IMG/VR virus record: IMGVR_UViG_3300045125_000058 | Location: 24,102 to 88,101 of that record | Reading direction: 5' to 3' (one strand) | From: a virus | Length of the DNA: 64,000 nucleotides | Part shown: in pieces, positions 57,177-64,000 of the stretch | Layout: each line of letters starts with the position of its first letter | Position numbering within the stretch: the first letter of the stretch is position 1 | Notes under the pieces: generated by a model | The model's input: the letters and a program-made list of their open reading frames with translations, nothing else | Told to the model about the DNA's origin: nothing | The model's database searches: none | Program-made: the position numbers and the translations under genes

Positions 57177-57914
57177 ATGCAACACTCAAACGAACACAAG
57201 CAATCAAAAATTTTGGTAGAAGGCATGATGTACGGCGGTTTTCCAAGAATTGCCAACACCAAGCAAGAACCATTGAACGAACTCAATGTTTATTCTCCAT
57301 TGACAACATCATACATAAATCCTGCTGAAGAAGAACAAAGAGCATATGGCGAACATACACCAGCATCAGAGAGAGCTTTGAGACGGGGTGATCTTCTGAC
57401 TCACATGAGAGCAGCACAAATTCACCCAGATTCAACAATGGAAGAAATGGATGCCATCGAAAGAGTGTTGATGGATGCAAGACAAGACGGAGACGGAAAG
57501 ATGGCATCTGGCGACCATGCCCGAATTGCATTGAAAGCCGTGGAAAGATTGAGAGACAACAAGGGTTTTGACAAGATTGTCAAGCACTTGGTTTCTCAGC
57601 ATATGCCATATTCTGCTGCAAGAGAGGTGGCCAATACTCCTGCAAAATTTGGTGAAGTGAATGCACCAAGTTTAAGTGACGATGATTGGGTAACAATCAA
57701 TAACAGAGTTGAAAGAGAAATTGGAAGAACAAAGGCAGGATCAGACGTAAGTTCATTCGCTGCAGATGTTGGAAAAAGAGCCTATAAGACATTCAGACCA
57801 CCATCTGAAAGTTGGGGTTTGATCAAGCGAATTCGTGACGCAAGAGAAATGCAGGACATAGTTGGTAAATCTGCAGTACGAACTGCTGATCGAATTGTCA
57901 GAGATATTCGTTAA
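57177..57914 (+). CDS. Hypothetical virion-block protein, intact
   Basis: 245 aa, no break. It starts 'MQHSNEHKQSKILVEGMMYG', with 'RALRRGDLLTHMRAAQIHPD', 'SGDHARIALKAVERLRDNKG' and a basic helical end 'SWGLIKRIRDAREMQDIVGK'. Mostly helical and charged. I do not recognise a family. The late box and neighbours suggest a virion or assembly role. Confidence 0.6.
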   Translation: MQHSNEHKQSKILVEGMMYGGFPRIANTKQEPLNELNVYSPLTTSYINPAEEEQRAYGEHTPASERALRRGDLLTHMRAAQIHPDSTMEEMDAIERVLMDARQDGDGKMASGDHARIALKAVERLRDNKGFDKIVKHLVSQHMPYSAAREVANTPAKFGEVNAPSLSDDDWVTINNRVEREIGRTKAGSDVSSFAADVGKRAYKTFRPPSESWGLIKRIRDAREMQDIVGKSAVRTADRIVRDIR

Positions 57915-57919
57915 ATGTG

Positions 57920-58480
57920 ATGTATGCCAAAAAATTAAAAACTTTTCAGCAATTCATTATTGAGGATGCACAGCAGTTTTCATCTGCAGAGACAAGCATC
58001 AACAAGAATAAATTGCCAGAGGCATACTCAACAATTCACAGAAAATTTGGCTGGCAACCAGATACACTTCACTTAGACATCGGTGGTGGAAAGTTTGACA
58101 ATGCAGTTGATTTTCTAAAAACACAGGGTGTTCGTGGATTGGTGTTTGATCCATTCAACAGATCAGAAGAACACAACGAAGGGGTGATGAGGGAAGTTGG
58201 GAAAGGTGGCGTACACAGCGCTTCTTTATTCAATGTTCTCAATGTCATCAAGGAACCAGAGTACCGTGCAGAAGCACTGAGAACTGCACATCAATCATTG
58301 AAACCTGGTGGCAGAGTATTCATTTCAATCTACGAAGGTGATAAGTCAGGAACAGGCAAACAGACAAAGAAAGATTCTTGGCAAAACAACATGGCAACGG
58401 CAGCGTATCTTGAGGAAGTTCAGAGAATCTTCCCGAATGCCAAACTACAGCATGGAATTATTCACGGAACGAAAGAATGA
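57920..58480 (+). CDS. SAM-dependent methyltransferase, class I fold
   Basis: 186 aa from the ATG at 57920. The SAM-binding loop is 'LHLDIGGGKFDNAVDFLKTQ' (about 55-75), the second strand acidic residue is in 'RGLVFDPFNRSEEHN', and 'SLKPGGRVFISIYEG' is the typical post-IV segment. The N-terminal 'YAKKLKTFQQFIIE' again shows a basic amphipathic head. The substrate is unknown. Intact. Confidence 0.75.
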   Translation: MYAKKLKTFQQFIIEDAQQFSSAETSINKNKLPEAYSTIHRKFGWQPDTLHLDIGGGKFDNAVDFLKTQGVRGLVFDPFNRSEEHNEGVMREVGKGGVHSASLFNVLNVIKEPEYRAEALRTAHQSLKPGGRVFISIYEGDKSGTGKQTKKDSWQNNMATAAYLEEVQRIFPNAKLQHGIIHGTKE

Positions 58481-58535
58481 CAAAATTTATTCCTTACATC
58501 TTCGCAGCAATTCTTTTCTGACACCCAGACCAACA

Positions 58536-58778
58536 ATGGGACAGACTTTAATCATGCCAGTAGACGATCTTCTAATGGAGATTCCCTACTTTACCAATGC
58601 TCCCGAATACAATTTCAACAACGGAATGCAAGGGAATCTACCAATAGGAACCCATACCAAGCAACCAAGAAAGAAAGTATCAGAACAGGAGATACTAGAC
58701 TTGGCATGGAGCATATTCCCAACAGCAGAGAATATCAAAGTTTGGAACAAAAAATTAATAATAAAATTAAAGGATTAA
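58536..58778 (+). CDS. Small hypothetical protein
   Basis: 80 aa from the ATG at 58536. An alternative start at 58477 ('MTKFIPYIFAAILF'), in an ATGA overlap with the upstream stop, would add a hydrophobic head if one indel near 58520 is assumed. The body has 'PVDDLLMEIPYFTNAPEYNF' and 'VSEQEILDLAWSIFPTAENI'. No family is recognised. Confidence 0.5.
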   Translation: MGQTLIMPVDDLLMEIPYFTNAPEYNFNNGMQGNLPIGTHTKQPRKKVSEQEILDLAWSIFPTAENIKVWNKKLIIKLKD

Positions 58779-58779
58779 G

Positions 58780-59232
58780 ATGAAAAATTTTAAACAATTT
58801 CTAGCAGAAAGAAGTTTTTCTCCACATGAAGATGATGTTGTTTCTGATGCAGACTTTTACGGGGAACACAAGGAAAGATCTCCCAAAGAATTTGGAAAAT
58901 TTATTGAATCTTTAACTGGTCAAATGGCTGAGAAGGAAAAAAAGTTAAAAGATATGGAAGTTGATGCGTATGAGATTAACCCATATGCTATGTGGAGACA
59001 TGATAATCAAAGACAACTTGATTATCACATTACAAATCCAAACCTCACTGATGAACATCTACATCATGCCATTCCACATTTATTAAGTTATGATTATGAA
59101 GCAGCCATGGATAATTTGGATATTCCTTGGCATGTAATGAAACCCCACGCAGAACTTGCTTTGGCAGCATTCCCAAATGAGAAGATGGTTCGTGCATTTG
59201 ACAGAAGAGAATCTTACGAGAATAAAAAATGA
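58780..59232 (+). CDS. Hypothetical protein with NP-x-T-x-EH repeat
   Basis: 150 aa, intact, starting one base after the previous stop. The head 'MKNFKQFLAERSFS' resembles those of neighbouring genes. 'HITNPNLTDEHLHHAIPHLL' is one copy of a repeat found several times in the next protein. The end 'WHVMKPHAELALAAFPNEKM' is helical. It overlaps the next ATG by four bases. Likely functionally linked to its neighbour. Confidence 0.6.
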   Translation: MKNFKQFLAERSFSPHEDDVVSDADFYGEHKERSPKEFGKFIESLTGQMAEKEKKLKDMEVDAYEINPYAMWRHDNQRQLDYHITNPNLTDEHLHHAIPHLLSYDYEAAMDNLDIPWHVMKPHAELALAAFPNEKMVRAFDRRESYENKK

Positions 59233-61402
59233 AAAAATTTAAAGAATTTCTATCGGAAGAACTACAAATTGTTTCTCTAATTTTAGAGGGCAAAGAACAA
59301 CATCAAATTATTAAACAATTTGGTTTGAAGATATTGAAAAGAATGACAGCGGAACATGAGCAGAAATAGAGTTCCATTTGCCCAACAATTGATCTCAGAA
59401 CTCCCGGTTTATTGCATTACGATAGACTTCATCACGATATGCTGAATCACAGCACGGGTGAAGATGGTAAATTGAAATTAGACAGTAAACCAAAATTTGA
59501 TGTAACTCAAATGCATGATTACATAATGAAACACTTTGGTTTTGATAGAGTTCCTGAACACATAAACAAAAATGACCCAACAGAAATGGCAGAGAGAAAT
59601 AAGCATATAAACTGGATGTTAACCAGATATGCTCAAGGGGACATTGATAAAGATGGAGGAGCAACGGGTATTGCCAGACTTGAGGATGTCGTTCACCGAG
59701 CAGAACCAACCCTAAAGCGCTTCCATAGATTAGTAAAAGAAGGAAAAATGCAATCCGAGTCTCTTGCTAAGTTTAGGCATTTGGGTGATCTTGAAAAAAG
59801 CGGTAAATAATTCAGATCCACTTAACGCAACAGATATTGATCCAAGAGAGTATACAAAAGTTGCGGAAAATGAGCATTGGCATGTTGTCATTCCACATAC
59901 TCCCGATGCTGCATGTCACTTTGGTCATGGAACGAGTTGGTGCACTACATCAGGTGCATTCGACCGTTATAATGAAGAGGGACCATTACACATTGCTATT
60001 CCAAAGGTTCCTTCCCATAAAAATGAAAAATACCAACTTCATTTGGAATCTAAGCAATTCATGGATGAGGAAGACCAACCAGTCAGAAAAGAACAATTTG
60101 CACAGATTCACGGCTCAAGACCTTTGCCTCCAGTTTTTTCTGCTATGGCAAAAATTCATCATGGATATCGTGCTGATTTATTATCCGATGAAGAGGTCAA
60201 CCATGTAGTTGAACATTCTCCGGAATCTGCCGTTAAAATTGGGTTGGCAGGTCGTATAGGCAAAGAACATGTAATGAATATACTGAAAAAAGGTTCCCCA
60301 AATAATGAAGACACAGTTAAAAAGGTAGTTGGTGGTACGAAACACCTTCAGCAAGAAGATGTAGATCATATATTCAAAAATCTCAAAGGTGTGGAGGGTG
60401 GTTCGCAAGAATATCCAATGAGTGTTGCTCATGCTTTGATTGGTTTGCCTGGATTCGATTTTAAACCAAGTTATGATGCGACAACTTCATATAAAAGCAT
60501 GATAACACCGGAACACTTGAGAGCAGCATATCAAGCGACAGAAACACATCTGCAAAGCATTCCAGAAGCTTATCGTCGTGCAGCACAGTCTTCCCACTCT
60601 TTACGAAGTAATTTAACTCGTCATCCAAACGTACCAGAAGACGTTCTTGAACATGCCCGAAATAGTGGTGTTCCGGGTGCATTTCAAAATCCCAAGACAA
60701 CTGGACAACATATTGAAGATTTTTTTGAAATGCAAAAAGCAGATCCAAAATTTAGTCACCCAGATTCTCGGGATGACATATTACACAATGCTTTGAGAAA
60801 TCCAAACTTTCCAAAACATTTGTTTTGATTCATTGATGACACCGGATGCTCTTCCAAAGAGAGATACACCACGTGGAAAAGAATATAGTTGGAATGGTAT
60901 AAACTTAAGTTCAGAAGATCTGAGGAAACACAGAGATATCGCACTTGCAAATCCATCAATACCACATGAACACATTGACCAAGCATTGGAAAATCCTCAT
61001 GGAAATATTGGACGACACTTTAAGGAATCTCTTGTCAGTATAATTCAAAATCCTTCGTCCACCCCTGAACACGTAGTAAAAGCCATACAATCCGCACCCA
61101 TAGATGAAAACATCAGTCATGGCACTACACAACTAAAACATAATTTTACATTTGAAGTTATTGGTAGGTACAACAGACATGCAAATGGGGTAATTCCCGA
61201 CAATGTTTTTAATGCTTTAATAGATTCCCAAGTACCAAATCAACCAGGCGCTACTGATGAACTAATCAAACACCCCCAATTCAATCAAACTCATGGTGAT
61301 ATGCTTAAACAAAAATTGAATTTGAGAAGTGATGACTATACGCACAGAAAGATTGACCAACGATTGATTCCAAGACAACCATTACCACAGGTTCAACAAT
61401 GA
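59229..61402 (+). CDS. Large repeat protein with 'GTSWCTT' domain (frameshifted)
   Basis: About 724 aa after breaks near 59365, 59400, 59805 and 60825. Residues 1-45 include the head 'MKKFKEFLSEELQ'. A domain with 'HWHVVIPHTPDAACHFGHGT' and 'SWCTTSGAFDRYNEEGPLHI' follows (about 215-270), matching a conserved phage/PcfJ-like motif. The C-terminal half repeats 'HPNVPEDVLEHARNSG', 'NPSIPHEHIDQALENP' and 'NPSSTPEHVVKAIQS', short helical hairpins like leucine-rich variant repeats. Function unknown. Confidence 0.65.
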
Positions 61403-61549
61403 AATCTTTCAAGAAGTTTTTGGAAAATTATGATGTCTATCTAGACAAACCAATGGGATTCAAGAAGCCCGAGGACACAGAGCCACACAGAGGAAGAAAG
61501 CGATGAGTCCGTTGCGCAAGAAGAAAATGCAAACGAAGTAAGGAAATAA
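61399..61549 (+). CDS. Small acidic-tailed protein (one indel)
   Basis: About 50 aa. 'MKSFKKFLENYDVYLDKPMG' is followed after an indel near 61483 by 'EEESDESVAQEENANEVRK'. The basic head and ATGA overlap tie it to the upstream gene. Function unknown. Confidence 0.45.
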
Positions 61550-61552
61550 ATA
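61545..61552 (+). promoter_or_regulatory. Late promoter-like box AATAAATA
   Basis: It ends five bases before the ATG at 61558. The region around it is repeated at 62452. Confidence 0.5.
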
Positions 61553-61557
61553 ATTTT

Positions 61558-62456
61558 ATGCACTACCTAACATAGACTACTACAAGAATCTCTCCGAGCA
61601 ACTTCAGGAAAAAGTAGAATTTTCTTGAAGCCCAGTTGAAAAGAGGGTCGTTACAGCTTCAATCGATTCCCGCAACTAGAAAAGGTAAAACTATTACTGG
61701 AATTGGAAAAGTACCCGTATTGGGAGATACCGATGCAATCAATGTCATACCAGAACCAGACAGACCTGTCATTGACTTTGAAAACCACACCACAGAACTT
61801 ATACAAAAAGGATGCCCAGCAAGACCCAAAATCCCAATGTCCCCGGAAAGAAAGCCATTGATTGGAAAAGTACCCGGTCTTGGTGATACGGATGCTATTA
61901 ACATAATGCCTGAACGCAAACAGGAATGCAATCAATATAATGCCAAAATTTGGATCAAAGGGACCAGTAAGACGCGATACACTCTATACACTACCCAAGA
62001 AAGATATAAGAAAGATTGGGTGAGGGTAAATTCTAGTGAAAAGTTTTTAAGCAATATCTCACAGAAGTAGAAAATTGGGATCAGCAGATCGCCGTCAATG
62101 ACGAGACTGGCAAGAAGTACCGAGTCAAGGACATCTACGCTTTCGCCAAGAAGAACACAAAATTAATAAAAGATTTGCCCATCAAGGATACAGACGCATT
62201 AGAATGGTGGGACAAGCAATATGACATGGACAATAAAGCCCATAAGGAAAGAATGCTAAAGGCAGATACCAGTGTACCTGTATTGGGAATAAGACAAGAG
62301 GATGGGACTATATCCATTACTGATGGCTTGAACAGAATAAAGAAAGCATCATGTAGAGAGACAAGAAGACAATACCAGCCTATGTCATAGACAAAAAGGA
62401 TATGGATAATATAAAGCCAGTAGGGGAAGATTCAGAGGGAGTAAATTGGGGAATAA
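61558..62456 (+). CDS. ParB/sulfiredoxin-like protein with internal duplication (frameshifted)
   Basis: About 299 aa. The head 'NIDYYKNLSEQLQEKVE' is shared with the next gene. 'GKVPVLGDTDAINVIPE' recurs about 53 residues later as 'GKVPGLGDTDAINIMPE'. The C-terminal part ('LPIKDTDALEWWDKQYDMDN', 'DTSVPVLGIRQEDGTISITD', 'GLNRIKKA', 'KTIPAYVID') follows the order of ParB-like nucleases and sulfiredoxin folds. Breaks lie near 61570, 61628, 62055 and 62365. Function uncertain. Confidence 0.5.
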
Positions 62457-62459
62457 ATA
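62452..62459 (+). promoter_or_regulatory. Late promoter-like box AATAAATA
   Basis: It ends five bases before the ATG at 62465, exactly as in the duplicated region at 61545. Confidence 0.5.
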
Positions 62460-62464
62460 ATATT

Positions 62465-62990
62465 ATGAACTACCTAACAAACTACTACAAAAATTTATCA
62501 GCAACAATTACAAGAACGAGTGAACCATCTTCAAAGATTGGTTGAAAGCAAACTTGGGTCGCAAGAAGTACATAATGCAATTGTTGATCATATCATTGAT
62601 GAACACGTGAAAGTATTCCCCCATATAAGAATGGGAACTCAGGGCGATTTTAATATGAGAAGATCTCGCTCAGGAAGAGCCCAAGCATCCGAACAGCACA
62701 TGAGAGAAATTTTAAACAATCACCCCAAGCACCTTTCTTTGACGTTGGAAGAGCTGTAGACGCAATGGTTGAAGCAGGTGGTTTGGATTCTCCAACTGAC
62801 TACGGCATTACATGATCGTTTTGGACCTGGTGAAGGAACACCAGCAAGAACAGAAGATTTGCAAGATGATTACACAAACGATCTAATTACTCACATTAAT
62901 AACAAAATTTCGGGTTATGGGGCCCCCACAAACAATGCTTCAGCAAACATCCAAAGTGTAAGAAAATATGCTTATGATGATTTGAAATAA
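62465..62990 (+). CDS. Hypothetical protein sharing duplicated head (frameshifted)
   Basis: About 174 aa. 'MNYLTNYYKNLS' parallels the head of the preceding protein. It continues 'ERVNHLQRLVESKLGSQEVH', 'DEHVKVFPHIRMGTQGDFNM', 'DSPTDYGITHDRFGPGEGTP' and ends 'SANIQSVRKYAYDDLK'. Breaks lie near 62505, 62745 and 62810. It is the last gene before the non-coding end region. No family is recognised. Confidence 0.5.
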
Positions 62991-63127
62991 TCATCATCTG
63001 GTTATCCCGGTGAGAGTGGATTCAGAGGGGTAGAATTTGAGGGATTAAAGGAGTGAGAGGGGTAGAAGATTTTTAAGAATATTTTGAGAAGATTGAGTTA
63101 GAGACCCCCTCAAACACCCCTTTAACA

Positions 63128-63139
63128 GCGTTTAAACGC
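63128..63139. repeat. 12-base perfect palindrome
   Basis: GCGTTTAAACGC is a perfect inverted repeat lying 16 bases before the terminator stem. It could be a protein-binding site. Confidence 0.5.
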
Positions 63140-63154
63140 CTTTACAGACACTTT

Positions 63155-63185
63155 AAGGCTCTCAGACACCCCTGAGAGCCTTTTT
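63155..63185 (+). terminator. Rho-independent terminator
   Basis: Stem AAGGCTCTCA/TGAGAGCC plus TT closes an eight-base loop and is followed by a T run. It ends the plus-strand block whose last gene stops at 62990. Confidence 0.85.
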
Positions 63186-63194
63186 CATGCCTAA

Positions 63195-64000
63195 TGGCCT
63201 ATATCCTGTCCTAGAAGTCAAGCAAATACTTTAAATTTCTGACAAATATTCAAGAATTTTTGACAATATTCGAATCCTGTCCTCCAGTAGGCTCCATCCT
63301 GTCCGACAATATGCCTATTCCCTGCATAGGGAGTTCCTACGCCCTCCCAATCCCGTCCAAGATCTTCGCAGGTCAGCCATTCGAAGACTCTATGAAACTT
63401 ATTGTTAATCTTATCCAAAATTTTTGATATTCTTTGAGATCTGTCCATGTGAATCCTGTCCGGTATTATACACCAGTCCTGTATCCTGTCCAGTAATATG
63501 CATCCTGTCTAGGCTGTGGGGGCTGTCTGGTCCCCCCTCTTGTCCTATAACACCCCCTGATAGTAGTGGCTTTCAAATTTATCTGAAAATTTTGAATCCT
63601 GTCCTGCTGGATCCTGTCCAGAAGACTCAGGTCCGGTAACCAAGGTCTCATAAGCAAGAAAGATTATCATCCCCAGAAGAGTCCGATAACCAGCAGGATC
63701 GGAAGTCCGATAACCATTATAGCATGGCCAGTCCGATAAGCAAGGACCGATAACCAGTGGCTGGGGAGCGTAGGGTTATCGGACCTGATCAACAGGTCCT
63801 ATAAGTATACACCAGATATGGGGGAGTCAAGCACTGGGCACGCAAGTCCCATAACGGGATTCCAGGGAGCTGGCACCAGGCTAACCGGCTGGAATCCGAG
63901 GACTCCGAAAGATTATTATTATTCTGGCGGTCCCTCTCGTCCCGTCCAGGCTACCATGCGGGCATCAGGCAATCCCATCCAGTCCCGTGCCGTCCATGCC
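63195..64000. repeat. Non-coding region with two short-repeat families
   Basis: From 62991 to the window end I see no credible gene. The ATCCTGTCC family has exact copies at 63203, 63274, 63296, 63453, 63483, 63596 and 63611, with variants at 63350 and 63502. The GTCCGATAA family has exact copies at 63681, 63705 and 63731, an inverted copy at 63776, and variants at 63631, 63745 and 63796. GC content rises towards the end. Spacing is irregular, so this is not a CRISPR array. Possible origin, operator cluster or recombination hot spot. Confidence 0.7.
63776..63804. repeat. Long inverted repeat inside repeat region
   Basis: TTATCGGACCTG and CAGGTCCTATAA flank a five-base loop ATCAA, forming a 12-bp hairpin with one mismatch. 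It contains copies of the GTCCGATAA family in both orientations. Confidence 0.65.

Noticed and set aside
63195-63810. Possible CRISPR array
   Set aside because: The repeats are only nine bases, irregularly spaced, partly inverted, and no cas gene is near.

Overview
The window is a 64 kb piece of a large virulent tailed phage of the T4 superfamily (myovirus-like), about 38-40 % GC by eye. It carries a T4-type replisome: gp43-like DNA polymerase, UvsX recombinase, gp41-like helicase and gp61-like primase. It also carries a nucleotide set (dUTPase, ThyX, coenzyme-B12-type ribonucleotide reductase), many beta-rich tail-fibre and adhesin proteins, and short TAAATA boxes upstream of structural genes that look like T4 late promoters. 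No integrase, repressor or other sign of lysogeny was seen. A circularly permuted, two-piece tmRNA of the alphaproteobacterial kind suggests an alphaproteobacterial host; this is an inference.

Almost every long gene is broken by single-base indels, while most genes under about 500 bases are intact. The pieces of each gene rejoin into normal family-length proteins after one-base corrections: polymerase 834 aa, UvsX 340 aa, helicase 471 aa. Two tRNAs have similar small defects. I read this as unpolished long-read sequence rather than decay, so broken genes are annotated as single spans and the break positions are given.

Layout. (1) 1-13.5 kb, plus strand: tail-fibre and adhesin proteins, including a collagen-like Gly-X-Y protein, a BspA/DUF285-type repeat protein, two long fibre proteins and three tandem LamG-like proteins. 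(2) 13.5-14.0 kb: dUTPase. (3) 14.0-16.0 kb, minus strand: small structural and membrane proteins, probably including lysis functions. (4) 16.1-26.0 kb, plus strand: the replication and nucleotide block. (5) 26.0-26.6 kb: tRNA-Asn, tRNA-Thr, tRNA-Tyr, a tRNA-like element, the tmRNA and a terminator. (6) 26.7-28.1 kb: RuvC-like resolvase, zinc ribbon and HNH proteins. (7) 28.1-39.5 kb, plus strand: large putative virion proteins plus a PD-(D/E)XK exonuclease. (8) 39.5-43.0 kb: mixed small genes and tRNA-Gly. (9) 43.0-49.8 kb, plus strand: two fibronectin-III adhesins, a nucleotidyltransferase-fold protein and small virion-type proteins, closed by a terminator. (10) 49.9-56.0 kb, minus strand: a long accessory operon (GroES-like co-chaperonin, SpoU methyltransferase, SpeD-like decarboxylase, SLOG protein, many small proteins, tRNA-Gln and tRNA-Glu), with a cytosine-C5 methyltransferase at its head. 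(11) 56.1-63.0 kb, plus strand: GP88-family protein, methyltransferase, proteins with 'N-P-x-x-T/P-x-E-H' repeats and two duplicated genes. (12) 63.0-64.0 kb: non-coding DNA with a terminator and two families of short repeats.

Two promoter classes can be read directly. Structural genes have (T/A/C)(A/C)TAAATA boxes, usually 7-18 bases before ATG. Replication and accessory genes have TTGAC(A/T)-16/17-TATA(C/A)T promoters whose -10 box usually ends only 6-7 bases before ATG, which predicts leaderless early mRNAs.
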